A stretch of 64,000 nt of DNA from Ruminococcus sp. (GTDB lineage: Bacteria; Bacillota; Clostridia; Oscillospirales; Acutalibacteraceae), in assembly GCA_004556705.1 (NCBI GenBank), contig SFGA01000004.1:25856-89855 (forward strand). The letters are read 5' to 3'. Under the pieces are notes generated by a model. The model was not told where the DNA came from and did not search any database. It saw only the letters and a list, made by a program, of their open reading frames with translations. Position 1 is the stretch's first letter. The number at the start of each line of letters is the position of its first letter. Positions 23,383 to 32,653 of the stretch are shown here, piece after piece. A program made the position numbers and the translations under genes.

Positions 23383-23601
23383 ATGAGAAAATCGGTTTTT
23401 AATACAGTCAACATATCCCCTGCCTGCGCCTACTGTCAGCACGGCAAGCCCTCGCCCGACGGTGAAACGGTGCTTTGCGTGAAAAAAGGTGTTGTTGCAA
23501 AGGATTACAAATGCAGAAAATACAAATATGATATTATGAAAAGAGTTCCCCGCCGTGCGCCCGAGCTTCAGCAGTTTAACGAAGATGATTTCAAACTTTA
23601 A
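23383..23601 (+). CDS. Small Cys-containing protein, possible metal-binding, unknown function
   Basis: I do not recognise a named family. The 72-residue protein has four cysteines in the arrangement C15-x2-C18 (ACAYCQHG), C32 (VLCVKKGVV) and C43 (YKCRKYKYD), which could bind zinc or an iron-sulphur cluster. The C-terminus is basic then acidic (RVPRRAPELQQFNEDDFKL). It has its own SigA-type promoter and a strong terminator, so it is a separately expressed gene and not part of ylbJ. The ATG at 23383 has GGATGTGA upstream. Confidence 0.82.
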   Translation: MRKSVFNTVNISPACAYCQHGKPSPDGETVLCVKKGVVAKDYKCRKYKYDIMKRVPRRAPELQQFNEDDFKL

Positions 23602-23619
23602 TTAAGCAAATTATACAAA

Positions 23620-23647
23620 AAGGCAATCTGCTTTTGCAGATTGCCTT
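23620..23647. terminator. Bidirectional intrinsic terminator
   Basis: AAGGCAATCTGC pairs with GCAGATTGCCTT around a TTTT loop. T-rich tails occur on both sides (TTGATTTTTATT on plus, TTTTTG on minus). It separates the convergent small Cys gene and polysaccharide operon. Confidence 0.9.
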
Positions 23648-23661
23648 GATTTTTATTGTTT

Positions 23662-24846
23662 TCAGTCCTTTCGCCAAACCATTTTATTGACAACGCCTGT
23701 GTATGACTGAATTATTTTAACTACCTTTGTAGATACATTTGTGTCGGTATAATCGGGAACGGGAATTCCGTAGAAGCCGTCACGGTTTAACTCAACAGCC
23801 GTATCAACTGCCTGCAAAAGCGATTTTTCGTCAATTCCCGCAAGCACAAAGCAACCCTTGTCGAGTGCTTCGGGACGCTCTGTCGAAGTCCTTATGCAAA
23901 CCGCAGGGAACGGAGAGCCTACCGAGGTAAAGAAGCTTGATTCTTCGGGAAGTGTACCCGAATCCGATACAACCGCAAAAGCGTTCATCTGCAAGCAGTT
24001 ATAATCGTAGAAACCGAGTGGCTCATGCTTGATAACTCTTTCGTCAAGTTCAAATCCGCTTTGTTCAAGTCTTTTTGCCGAACGGGGATGACAAGAATAG
24101 AGTATCGGCATATCGTACTTTTGAGCCATTTTATTTATTGCATTGAACAGCGAAAGAAAGTTCTTTTCGGTGTCGATATTTTCCTCTCTGTGGGCAGACA
24201 AGAGAATATATTTGCCCTTTTCAAGTCCAAGTCTTTCGTGAATATCGGAGGCTTTTATTTTTTCAAGATTTTCGCTCAAAACCTCTGCCATAGGCGAACC
24301 TGTAACATAAGTTCTCTCCTTTGGAAGTCCGCAATCGGCAAGATACTTTCTTGCGTGCTCAGAATATGCCATATTAACATCTGAAATTATATCGACAATT
24401 CTTCTGTTGGTTTCCTCCGGCAAGCACTCGTCTTTACAGCGGTTTCCTGCTTCCATATGGAAAATCGGAATATGCAATCTCTTTGCGCCGATAACGGAAA
24501 GGCAAGAGTTTGTGTCACCCAAAACAAGCACAGCATCGGGCTTTATCTGTGCCATAAGTTCATAAGACGAAGCTATGATATTGCCCATAGTTTCACCGAG
24601 ATTTTGACCTACGGCATTGAGATAAACATCGGGATCGGCAAGACCTAAATCCTTAAAGAACACACCGTTAAGATTGTAGTCATAATTCTGTCCCGTATGA
24701 GCCAAAAGACAATCAAAATATTTACGGCATTTATTGATAACCGCCGCAAGTCTTATTATTTCGGGGCGTGTGCCGACTACAATAAGCAACTTTATTTTTC
24801 CGTTATCTTTGAATTTAACATCGCTATAATCATTTTTTACATTCAT
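23662..24846 (-). CDS. capG: UDP-N-acetylglucosamine 2-epimerase family, last step to UDP-L-FucNAc
   Basis: Non-hydrolysing sugar-nucleotide C2 epimerase of 394 residues. The WecB/MnaA fold is seen in LLIVVGTRPEIIRLAAV, the FHMEAGNR motif, the LSAHREENID motif and SDSGTLPEES near residue 310. With CapE and CapF upstream in the operon it should convert UDP-N-acetyl-L-pneumosamine to UDP-L-FucNAc, as in Staphylococcus aureus types 5/8. It is the last gene of the polysaccharide operon. AAGAGGG precedes the ATG at 24846. Confidence 0.88.
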   Translation of the reverse strand: MNVKNDYSDVKFKDNGKIKLLIVVGTRPEIIRLAAVINKCRKYFDCLLAHTGQNYDYNLNGVFFKDLGLADPDVYLNAVGQNLGETMGNIIASSYELMAQIKPDAVLVLGDTNSCLSVIGAKRLHIPIFHMEAGNRCKDECLPEETNRRIVDIISDVNMAYSEHARKYLADCGLPKERTYVTGSPMAEVLSENLEKIKASDIHERLGLEKGKYILLSAHREENIDTEKNFLSLFNAINKMAQKYDMPILYSCHPRSAKRLEQSGFELDERVIKHEPLGFYDYNCLQMNAFAVVSDSGTLPEESSFFTSVGSPFPAVCIRTSTERPEALDKGCFVLAGIDEKSLLQAVDTAVELNRDGFYGIPVPDYTDTNVSTKVVKIIQSYTGVVNKMVWRKD

Positions 24847-24858
24847 AGTTTAACCCTC

Positions 24859-24969
24859 TTAAAAATATATTCCTTTCGAGTTACCTGTATAGCCGTAATA
24901 TTCCTTGAGCTTTTTATCCTTTTCTTCGCCTTTAAGGTGTCCTAAATGCAATGATTCTTTTTTATTTTC
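24859..24969 (-). pseudogene. Possible 3' remnant of a lost gene between capF and capG
   Basis: The minus strand between the acetyltransferase and capG is open for 36 codons up to a stop. It reads, in pieces, ENKKESLHLGHLKGEE then KDKKLKEYYGYTGNSKGIYF. It has no good start codon or ribosome binding site, and its first part overlaps the acetyltransferase in another frame. The composition looks like a real protein C-terminus, so the acetyltransferase may have replaced an older gene here. I cannot name the parent family. Confidence 0.4.
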
Positions 24970-25403
24970 TCAAAATAATCGTCAGCAGACTTAATTACCC
25001 TTGCAGGCACCCCGACAGCAACAGAATTATCGGGTATATCTTTTGAAACTACTGCGCCTGCACCGATTATAACATTGTTCCCGATATTGACACCCGGCAA
25101 TATTATAACATTGTTTCCTATATAGACATGATTTCCTATCGTTATTGGCTTTGTAATCTCCAAATCAGGTACATATTTCCTAAATAAAAGAGTTCCGCCG
25201 TCATGCGTTAAAAATTTTACACCATCAGTGATATATACATCATCCCCGATAGTAATTATCCACGGCTCTGTACTCCAACTGACCTTTCCGTATAAACGAA
25301 TGTTCCCGTTGATATTGACACCGATTTTTTTTGCATACTCTATGGGATGGAATTTTCCATAAACAACACGATAAACATTTCTGTAAAATGTTTTGAAATT
25401 CAT
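24942..25403 (-). CDS. Left-handed beta-helix acetyltransferase (capsule)
   Basis: Acyltransferase of 153 residues with hexapeptide repeats across residues 28-135, for example IGNHVYIGNNVIILPGVNIG and IGAGAVVSKDIPDNSVAVGVPARVI. The catalytic histidine is probably in the FLTHDGGT segment. It resembles maltose/galactoside-type O-acetyltransferases of polysaccharide clusters and probably O-acetylates a capsule sugar. It lies between capF and capG and may have replaced an earlier gene there. Confidence 0.85.
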   Translation of the reverse strand: MNFKTFYRNVYRVVYGKFHPIEYAKKIGVNINGNIRLYGKVSWSTEPWIITIGDDVYITDGVKFLTHDGGTLLFRKYVPDLEITKPITIGNHVYIGNNVIILPGVNIGNNVIIGAGAVVSKDIPDNSVAVGVPARVIKSADDYFEKIKKNHCI

Positions 25404-25453
25404 ATTTTTACTCCTTATTATAGTTGCAACCTAAAAGCAGGCATATTATTAAC

Positions 25454-26599
25454 CTATACTTCTTCAAAAAATGTATCGGGTTTATCGGGATTGAAACACT
25501 CGTTACACCACATAACAGTAACCATATCGGTATCACCGAGATTTTCTATGTTATGAGTATAGCCTGTCGGAATATCGACAACTTCAAGTTTATCGCCCGA
25601 AACAAAGTATTCGTAAACCTTTTCTTCGTCGATTTTACGGAAACGGATAACACCTTTTCCGCTGACAACAAGGAACTTTTCATTCTTTGTATGATGCCAA
25701 TGCTGTCCTTTTGTAATACCCGGTTTTGAAATATTAACAGATACCTGACCTCTGTCGGCAGTTCTTAAAATCTCGGTAAACGAGCCTCTGTTATCTATAT
25801 TCATTTTAAGCGGATAGGAAAATTTATCTGTGGGTAGATAAGAAAGATATGTAGAATAAAGTTTCTTTGAAAAACTGCCCTCTGTCATATCGGGAACGCT
25901 CTTATCCTCTCTCGACTGCTTGAAGGAATAAATCAAATCAACTATTTCACCGAGAGTTGTGTTATGTTCAACGGGAACTTTGCAATAATCTCCGTCTTTT
26001 GTTTCCGAACCGCAAAGTGCATTTATGAGTTCGTTTACAACATCATCTATATACACGAGAGTCATTTTGTGGCTTCTGTCGTTGACTTGAATGGGCAAAT
26101 CGTTTGCGATATTGTTGCAAAATGTAGCTACTGCGCTGTTGTAATTCGGTCTGCACCATTTTCCGAAAACATTAGGGAAACGATACACAAGCACCTTTGC
26201 GCCTGTTTCCTTTGAATAATCAAAGAATAAATCCTCGCCTGCTTTTTTACTCTTTCCGTAAGGATTATCAAGCGCCGCTTGAGTCGAAGAAGAGAGCATT
26301 ACAGGGCAAGTGTTATTGTTTTTCTTCAATTCGTCAAGCAACTCCGAAGCAAAGCCGAAATTCCCCGTCATAAACTCGCTTTCGGTTTCGGGGCGATTTA
26401 CTCCTGCAAGGTTAAAGACAAAATCGCAGTCCTTACAGAACTCGGAAAGCATTGATTTGTCTGTATCTATATCGTATTTGTAAATTTCAATATCTTGGGT
26501 TAAAGGATAAGTTTTGTCCTTGCCGTATTTTATGTTTTCAAGCTCTGCAACAAGGTTTTTACCTACAAATCCCTTTGCACCCGTAACAAGAATTTTCAT
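25454..26599 (-). CDS. capF: UDP-2-acetamido-2,6-dideoxy-beta-L-talose 4-dehydrogenase (bifunctional CapF)
   Basis: Bifunctional enzyme of UDP-L-FucNAc synthesis. The N-terminal short-chain reductase domain begins VTGAKGFVGKNLV (residues 4-16). The C-terminal cupin domain (about 250-370) has GQHWHHTKNEKFLVVSGKG and GYTHNIENLGDTD. The 381-residue length suits CapF, and the C-terminal VMWCNE...PDTFFEEV ending is typical. It is directly adjacent to capE and upstream of capG. Confidence 0.92.
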   Translation of the reverse strand: MKILVTGAKGFVGKNLVAELENIKYGKDKTYPLTQDIEIYKYDIDTDKSMLSEFCKDCDFVFNLAGVNRPETESEFMTGNFGFASELLDELKKNNNTCPVMLSSSTQAALDNPYGKSKKAGEDLFFDYSKETGAKVLVYRFPNVFGKWCRPNYNSAVATFCNNIANDLPIQVNDRSHKMTLVYIDDVVNELINALCGSETKDGDYCKVPVEHNTTLGEIVDLIYSFKQSREDKSVPDMTEGSFSKKLYSTYLSYLPTDKFSYPLKMNIDNRGSFTEILRTADRGQVSVNISKPGITKGQHWHHTKNEKFLVVSGKGVIRFRKIDEEKVYEYFVSGDKLEVVDIPTGYTHNIENLGDTDMVTVMWCNECFNPDKPDTFFEEV

Positions 26600-27637
26600 T
26601 TATTTCTCCATTTTTTCAAGTTCTTCACGAATGTATGCAAGTGAAAGCAATTTTTCCTTTACCTGCTCAACATTGAGAAGTTCTGTGTTATTTGAGTTGA
26701 ACTCTGTCAACGGATTGCGGTCTTTATCGCCGTCATTGAAATATTTATCGTAGTTAAGTGAACGCTTATCGCAAGGCACACGGTAGAAATTGCCCATATC
26801 GGTAGCGTGAGCACACTCCTCGTTAGTAAGGAGGGTTTCGTACATCTTTTCGCCGTGACGAATACCGATAACTTTAATTTCGGTTTCGGGGCAGAAAAGC
26901 TCTTTTACAGCCTCAGCAAGAACACCGATTGTGCAAGCAGGTGCTTTCTGAACAAGAATATCGCCCGAAACACCGTTTTCAAATGCGAACAAAACAAGGT
27001 CAACAGCCTCATCAAGCGACATAATAAATCTTGTCATTTCGGGTTCTGTAATCGTAATCGGTTTACCCTCTTTTATCTGCTCAATCCAAAGCGGAATTAC
27101 CGAGCCTCTTGAACACATAACATTACCGTAACGGGTACAGCAAATTTTAGTCTTTTCGGGGCTTACGGTTCTCGACTTTGCAACGATTACCTTTTCCATC
27201 ATAGCCTTTGAAGTACCCATTGCATTTACAGGGTAAGCGGCTTTATCCGTTGAAAGGCAGATTACACTTTTAACCCCCTCGTCAATAGCGGCGGTAAGGA
27301 CATTATCTGTTCCGAGAACATTGGTTTTTACCGCTTCGATGGGGAAAAACTCACAAGACGGGACCTGCTTTAATGCTGCTGCGTGGAAGATATAATCAAC
27401 GCCGTGCATAGCGTTTTTAACGGACGCCAAATCTCTTACATCACCGATAAAGAACTTGATTTTATCGCTGACCTCAGGCATCTTTGCTTGGAACTCGTGG
27501 CGCATATCGTCTTGCTTTTTCTCATCTCTTGAGAAAATCCGAATTTCGCCTATATCAGTCTGCAAAAATCTGTTGAGTACAGCATTACCGAACGAGCCTG
27601 TACCGCCCGTAATCATAAGTGTTTTTCCAGAAAACAT
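26600..27637 (-). CDS. capE: UDP-N-acetylglucosamine 4,6-dehydratase (5-inverting)
   Basis: Starts the UDP-L-FucNAc pathway from UDP-GlcNAc. It is a 345-residue extended SDR with NAD(P)-binding ITGGTGSFGNAV (residues 9-20), the AALKQVPSCEFFPIEAVKTN segment and the SMR-type catalytic region of CapE/FlaA1-like soluble dehydratases. The ATG at 27637 is chosen because the frame upstream overlaps the end of the polymerase gene and because MFSGKTLMITGG is the family N-terminus. Confidence 0.93.
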   Translation of the reverse strand: MFSGKTLMITGGTGSFGNAVLNRFLQTDIGEIRIFSRDEKKQDDMRHEFQAKMPEVSDKIKFFIGDVRDLASVKNAMHGVDYIFHAAALKQVPSCEFFPIEAVKTNVLGTDNVLTAAIDEGVKSVICLSTDKAAYPVNAMGTSKAMMEKVIVAKSRTVSPEKTKICCTRYGNVMCSRGSVIPLWIEQIKEGKPITITEPEMTRFIMSLDEAVDLVLFAFENGVSGDILVQKAPACTIGVLAEAVKELFCPETEIKVIGIRHGEKMYETLLTNEECAHATDMGNFYRVPCDKRSLNYDKYFNDGDKDRNPLTEFNSNNTELLNVEQVKEKLLSLAYIREELEKMEK

Positions 27638-27662
27638 AATTTCACACTCTCTATATTTATAT

Positions 27663-28958
27663 TTATTCTTGATAACCGAGTTTCTGCATTTCTTTTTGCG
27701 GTCGGTGGTATGTCTGACAAGCAAGAGCTATTAAGAAATACAACAGTTCCGTTGACAGACCTCCCTGCGTAAACAAAAATGTCAAATACAAAATAATCGG
27801 TATCATCATATTATTCTTAAACGGATTCTTTTGCGCTTTTGCAAATATTATTGATATTAAGAAAAGATAGAAAATCGATCCGATTACACCTAATTCAACA
27901 AACATTTCAACAAAAACATTGTGTGCAGTCAACATTCCCACATTTGCCGCATAGGCTGACAAATTGTTACAACCCAAACCGACTAAAAATACTTTTATAT
28001 TGCTTTTTACGAAGTCAAAATAATAAGACCAAAGTTCAACTCTCGAAACATCATAAAACTCGCCTCTGTTTTCAATCATCGGTTTAAAGATTATTGAGAA
28101 ATACAGAATTACAACTATGGGAATAAGCAAAAACATAACTGAATAATATATTGCTTTATTCTTAACAAAATCTTTTCCGGCAATAAACACAAGATAAAAG
28201 AAAACAATGCACATTCCTATCAAAAGCGAACGAGTTCCCGACGCAATCGCATAGTATGCAAAAAACACTGAACCTACAAATGTTAAGATGTATTTTATTT
28301 TCTTTTGCTCAAACAAAGTTGCTAAAAAGAACCATGCGAGCACCATACAAAAGCCAAAGTTCCATGGAGAAGAAAATCCCGACATACGTGTTGCATATTC
28401 GTTACTTCCGCTTATTTTCATTGATAAATCTTTATACATCAATGAAAATACAACAGTTATCACTGAACTTATTACAAACACTGTTGCAATACAAGCGTTC
28501 AACTTATCATTTTTTTCTTGCAATGACATTAAATATGCAAACAATATAAATATACATGTTACAAGAGGATTTATAAAACTACCGAAAGAAGCCATACTGC
28601 TTATCATATTCATGGCAGTGAACAAAACAAACGGTACTAAAAAAAGCAAAGCGTTATTAGGTTTTAACATCTTGCGAAAAAAAGCCTTAACAACATAAAT
28701 CATTACAATAAACGGTAATATTGTTCGTGAATTATCACTCAATCTTATACACTCGTTCAAGGGAAACAACATTGCAATTATTATAGGCAACTTGTCAGTA
28801 GGCATAATTACGGAAACTGCTATAACAAGCATAAAAACTATTTTGCGCAAAGAATAGTTGCCCAAATGCATACTGTAAAGCAGCAACATAATCGCCACAT
28901 AGAGTCCCGCAACGATTAAAAAAATCAAGGTATTCTGTTTTCGTTTAATAAAATTCAT
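27663..28958 (-). CDS. O-antigen ligase/polymerase-like protein (Wzy role)
   Basis: Polytopic membrane protein of 431 residues with about 10-12 hydrophobic segments. The O-antigen ligase-type region near residues 300-370 includes FLVGLGCNNLSAYAANVGML, then AHNVFVEMFVELGVIGSIFYL. It is the only such protein in the operon and therefore the likely polymerase that joins repeat units outside the membrane. It is adjacent to the Wzx flippase gene (1-nt gap). Sequence alone does not separate polymerase from ligase. Confidence 0.82.
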   Translation of the reverse strand: MNFIKRKQNTLIFLIVAGLYVAIMLLLYSMHLGNYSLRKIVFMLVIAVSVIMPTDKLPIIIAMLFPLNECIRLSDNSRTILPFIVMIYVVKAFFRKMLKPNNALLFLVPFVLFTAMNMISSMASFGSFINPLVTCIFILFAYLMSLQEKNDKLNACIATVFVISSVITVVFSLMYKDLSMKISGSNEYATRMSGFSSPWNFGFCMVLAWFFLATLFEQKKIKYILTFVGSVFFAYYAIASGTRSLLIGMCIVFFYLVFIAGKDFVKNKAIYYSVMFLLIPIVVILYFSIIFKPMIENRGEFYDVSRVELWSYYFDFVKSNIKVFLVGLGCNNLSAYAANVGMLTAHNVFVEMFVELGVIGSIFYLFLISIIFAKAQKNPFKNNMMIPIILYLTFLFTQGGLSTELLYFLIALACQTYHRPQKEMQKLGYQE

Positions 28959-28959
28959 A

Positions 28960-30216
28960 TCATTTTTCCTGTAAGTTGATTTCTTTTATTTCTTTTTTGC
29001 GGTAAGCTAAATAAGATACTATATATTGAAGCAAATTAAATGTTGCCGAAATTACGGTTGCCGAAACCAATCCTTTGATTTCAAATTTCGGAATCAAAGC
29101 AACAGAAACCGCTATGTTTACAACTGATGTGATTATGGAATTTTTAACAACGGTATCGCCTCTGCCTCTTGCGACAAAGAATCTGTTAAAGTAAAGAGTC
29201 ATACCGTCGAACAAATATGCTATGCCTAAAACGACAAGATAATCATATGCTATTGCATATTCTTTCGAGAAGAAAATAAAGAATATCGGCTTTCCGAAAA
29301 TGATAAACACTCCGTAAATGATTGCGTTCAACGCACCCATAAATAACATATCCGACTTTTTAATGAATCTTTGATTAACATTATCTCTGAACTTGACAAC
29401 GGTCATTGCCGAAGAAATTAGAGTAAAGCATCTTGCGAAACTCAATGCCAATGAATAATAACCATATTCCGCAAAACCATACTGCGAACCGCAAATTAAA
29501 GCTATCAGGTTTGAGGCACTTGTCGTGATGATTGACGAACAGTACATTTGAATTCCGTTTAGTTTAATTTCACTTATCAATGTACCAAATGAGTCTTTAT
29601 CTGTACGATATCTCATTCTTGAAAGTATCGGTATCATTGTTAGGATATTTGACAATATAAATACAATAATACACCATTTAAACGGTAATTCGCCATAGAT
29701 TTTATTACCTACAAATATACCAAGAAGAACGATTAAGTTCTGAGCCAAAGTAAAGGCGGCATATCTATTGGTTTTTCCTGTTCCTTGATAAACCTGAATA
29801 AACAAATTTTTCAAAGCGAAAATAATAATAAACGGAAATACCATCTGAACTTTGCCGAGTTTGTCAAACCTGCCTGTTAATGAAACCAAATACAACCCGA
29901 GCGAAACCATAACCGATAAAATCGATGTTACATAAAATCCTGCCGTGAGAACCTTATGCTTTTCATCGGAGCTGTCCCTCGCTATCAATCGACTGCAACA
30001 AAACGGTATTCCAAAAGCAAAAAATGTGGGAATTGTCAAAAGAAAATTCGTTGCATATCTATACTCGCCATACCCTGTTGGATCTGCATACCTTGTGAAA
30101 AAAAGGTTTGTCAGAAACGCCATCAAGAAGCTGATTAACTGCGAACAAGTATATATGTATATTTTGATTTTTTCCTTAGTAAAAAGGAAACCAAACTTTT
30201 TGCATAGCTTTTTCAT
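28960..30216 (-). CDS. Polysaccharide repeat-unit flippase (Wzx/MOP family)
   Basis: Membrane protein of 418 residues with 12 or so hydrophobic segments and the N-terminal TRYADPTGYGEYRYATNFLL region typical of Wzx/PST transporters. It probably moves undecaprenyl-linked repeat units across the membrane. The C-terminus is short and charged (RKKEIKEINLQEK). It lies between the Wzy-like gene and a glycosyltransferase. Confidence 0.88.
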   Translation of the reverse strand: MKKLCKKFGFLFTKEKIKIYIYTCSQLISFLMAFLTNLFFTRYADPTGYGEYRYATNFLLTIPTFFAFGIPFCCSRLIARDSSDEKHKVLTAGFYVTSILSVMVSLGLYLVSLTGRFDKLGKVQMVFPFIIIFALKNLFIQVYQGTGKTNRYAAFTLAQNLIVLLGIFVGNKIYGELPFKWCIIVFILSNILTMIPILSRMRYRTDKDSFGTLISEIKLNGIQMYCSSIITTSASNLIALICGSQYGFAEYGYYSLALSFARCFTLISSAMTVVKFRDNVNQRFIKKSDMLFMGALNAIIYGVFIIFGKPIFFIFFSKEYAIAYDYLVVLGIAYLFDGMTLYFNRFFVARGRGDTVVKNSIITSVVNIAVSVALIPKFEIKGLVSATVISATFNLLQYIVSYLAYRKKEIKEINLQEK

Positions 30217-30225
30217 ATGTAATCC

Positions 30226-31386
30226 TTATTTGAGAAGTGTTTTCATTAGAGAATTTATGCTTTCTTTATAGGTCATATAGCTAAATTCTTCTTGTGCCGT
30301 GCGTCTTGCATTTGAACGCATTTGCTCAAAAGAATTTCGATTTTGAATAAGCTTATCCAAAACATCTTTTACAGACTTCTGTGTACCGTCTTTAAGTAAA
30401 AATCCGTTTTCGCCGTCTTTCAAATACAAACCTATATCGCCTGTGTTATTCGTAATTACAGGAGTTCCTGCTGCCAAACTCTCTGCGAGTTTAGTCGGAA
30501 ATCCCGCATGAGATGAGCGCCTATCAGGTCTTACAAAGATTGAAAAGTCAGCCTCGCAATACCTTTCGAGCATTTCTTTTTGAGGAATTTTTCCTACAAT
30601 GGTTACACAATCTGACACTTTATCGAGCAAAGCTGTATCATTTCCGATATTTTCAAGTACAGTGCTTTTATCCGAACCGAAAATTTTATACTCAAACGGA
30701 GAGTCTTTGCCATATTCGGAAATAGCAAGCATTATTTCACGGAACAATTCTTTATGCTGTTTACCTACGGCAGTACCTGCATGGATAAGATTAATTTTTG
30801 AGTTATTTGTTTTTTCACTGTATGAAAAATCCCCGCAATCAATAACCGTGGGTATTCTGATAACGGGTTTCCCGCTTTTTTCAAAATGATCTTGAAGAAG
30901 TCTGCTTATTGTAATAAACGCATCCGCATTGAAAAAAGCCTTTTCGATACAATGTGTAAACTGATTAAAACGCATATCGGCTTTTCCGAGTTTAAAAGAT
31001 GAAACATCATACCATTCACAAGTTTCCAAAATCAATGGTACACCTTTTTTTGTGCAAATGGCTCTGACCGTATTAAATCTGTCATATGCGCCACCGCTTA
31101 TCAAAACAGCCTTAACATTATCTGTTTCGAGCGATTTTTTTAACAGTTTAACACTGTTTATTTTATTATAAAAGTATCTGCCCTTCTTAGAATTATCGCC
31201 TGCAATAAGATATGAAAATCCATCAAAGGTGCCTTCGTTTCTTTTTTCTTTTGTGCAATCGGCTATGATTTTAACATTATATCCGCACTCTCTAAAAATA
31301 CGGGAAAGGTTCAATGCTCGTTGTGAATACGCTTGCCCATATGGGAAAAATGAGTTAGTAATGAAAATTACAGAACTGTTAGGCAT
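30226..31386 (-). CDS. GT4-type glycosyltransferase
   Basis: GT-B fold glycosyltransferase of 386 residues. It starts SSVIFITNSFFPYGQAYSQR, with the C-terminal nucleotide-binding half holding HAGTAVGKQHKELF, DFSIFVRPDRRS and the acceptor-phosphate E-x7-E-like region TKLAESLAAGTPVITNN. The donor and acceptor cannot be told from sequence. It is one of five transferases in the operon and ends 10 nt before the flippase start. Confidence 0.87.
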   Translation of the reverse strand: MPNSSVIFITNSFFPYGQAYSQRALNLSRIFRECGYNVKIIADCTKEKRNEGTFDGFSYLIAGDNSKKGRYFYNKINSVKLLKKSLETDNVKAVLISGGAYDRFNTVRAICTKKGVPLILETCEWYDVSSFKLGKADMRFNQFTHCIEKAFFNADAFITISRLLQDHFEKSGKPVIRIPTVIDCGDFSYSEKTNNSKINLIHAGTAVGKQHKELFREIMLAISEYGKDSPFEYKIFGSDKSTVLENIGNDTALLDKVSDCVTIVGKIPQKEMLERYCEADFSIFVRPDRRSSHAGFPTKLAESLAAGTPVITNNTGDIGLYLKDGENGFLLKDGTQKSVKDVLDKLIQNRNSFEQMRSNARRTAQEEFSYMTYKESINSLMKTLLK

Positions 31387-31388
31387 AG

Positions 31389-32543
31389 TTATCCCTTATC
31401 CTCCGAAAAAAATGATTCATACGTTAACACTATATTTTTTATATTAAATTTCTCTTGCACATTCTCGGAATTCTGCTTACGAATTTTTGCCTTTTCATTA
31501 TCGGGAAGGCGCAATACAAAATCAATTTTATCAACCATTTCATCTGAATTTTGAGGCGGTACAATAACATCTTTACTGATGATATTGCTGACGTCTCCTA
31601 CATTTGTTGCAACGCACAAACACTCACAAGACATCGCTTGAATGAGTGTGTTCGGAAAAGCCTCTCCCGCTGAATGCAAAACATATATTTCACTTGCTGA
31701 AAACAAGTCGGGCAAATCATTCCTGCGTCCCAAAAGAAAAATATCCTCACCGATAACAAGTCCGTTATCCTTGATCATACTGACAAGTTCAGCATTACTC
31801 TCCTCGATTTTCATCCCACACATAACGCCGACAAGCTCAGGATGTCCCTTTTTAAGCCTTGCCAACGACGAAATAAACAACGGCACATCTTTAATTTTGC
31901 TATACCGTGCAACCGAAAGCATTATTTTACGATTTTCGTCAATTCCGAGTTGTGAATAAACTTTTTTTCTGCTGTCGGGATTGAATTTGTAAATATCCAA
32001 ATCGCATCCGTTATTCACAGACGACGACTTAGTTTTATCATATCCTACAGCCTCATGAATTTTTCTTGATAATTCGCCGTTATAAACTATCCTCTTTATT
32101 CTCTTACTCTTGCTTTTTCGTGCACAAATCTTATTTGCTAAAAGAGTTAATTTGTTATTGTTTTCTTTACTTAAATCAGCGTGTCTTACAAACCATATTA
32201 AATTTGAAGCAGAGGAAAACTTTGCAATATAGTAAGCTATAAGGTTTGAATAATACATCCAGCTACATACAAGATTCGCCGATTTCATTTCTCTACGCAC
32301 TATGCGAAAACTCTTAAAAGGGTGGTGCAAAATATCAACCTTAACAACCCTTGCGCCCTCCTGCTCAAGTCGGTCTTTATAATAATCAACTGTGCCGTTG
32401 AAGGTTGAACGGTTTAATCCCAAACTTATTACTGTATATTCGATATTATTTTTCCCGGATTGATATTTAACTAAATTATATAATGATGTTTCAGCCCCAC
32501 CGTTCGCCAAGCCATAAATCAAATGAATAATCTTTATTTTCAT
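31389..32543 (-). CDS. GT4-type glycosyltransferase
   Basis: Retaining GT-B glycosyltransferase of 384 residues. It begins IKIIHLIYGLANGGAETSLY, the N-terminal motif of family 4. The C-terminal part has SVARYSKIKDVPLFI, GRRNDLPDLFSASEIYVLHS and E-x7-E-like GEAFPNTLIQAMSCE. The ATG at 32543 has GGAGG only 2 nt away, and a GTG at 32552 has no good site, so the start is uncertain. A strong internal promoter lies just upstream at 32582-32610. Confidence 0.87.
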   Translation of the reverse strand: MKIKIIHLIYGLANGGAETSLYNLVKYQSGKNNIEYTVISLGLNRSTFNGTVDYYKDRLEQEGARVVKVDILHHPFKSFRIVRREMKSANLVCSWMYYSNLIAYYIAKFSSASNLIWFVRHADLSKENNNKLTLLANKICARKSKSKRIKRIVYNGELSRKIHEAVGYDKTKSSSVNNGCDLDIYKFNPDSRKKVYSQLGIDENRKIMLSVARYSKIKDVPLFISSLARLKKGHPELVGVMCGMKIEESNAELVSMIKDNGLVIGEDIFLLGRRNDLPDLFSASEIYVLHSAGEAFPNTLIQAMSCECLCVATNVGDVSNIISKDVIVPPQNSDEMVDKIDFVLRLPDNEKAKIRKQNSENVQEKFNIKNIVLTYESFFSEDKG

Positions 32544-32581
32544 CGCCTCCACAAACGAGGAATAAATCCATAATCTAAAAT

Positions 32582-32610
32582 ATTATACTTTGTTTTTATC
32601 ACATCGTCAA
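32582..32610 (-). promoter_or_regulatory. Internal SigA-type promoter in the polysaccharide operon
   Basis: Minus strand TTGACG (32605-32610), 17-bp spacer, TATAAT (32582-32587), in the 110-nt gap between two glycosyltransferase genes. It could express the downstream half (two GT4 genes, wzx, wzy, capEFG) separately. Confidence 0.72.
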
Positions 32611-32653
32611 CAAATGCTATTGCTCATTATTTAAAACAATCGGTAATCAAGCA

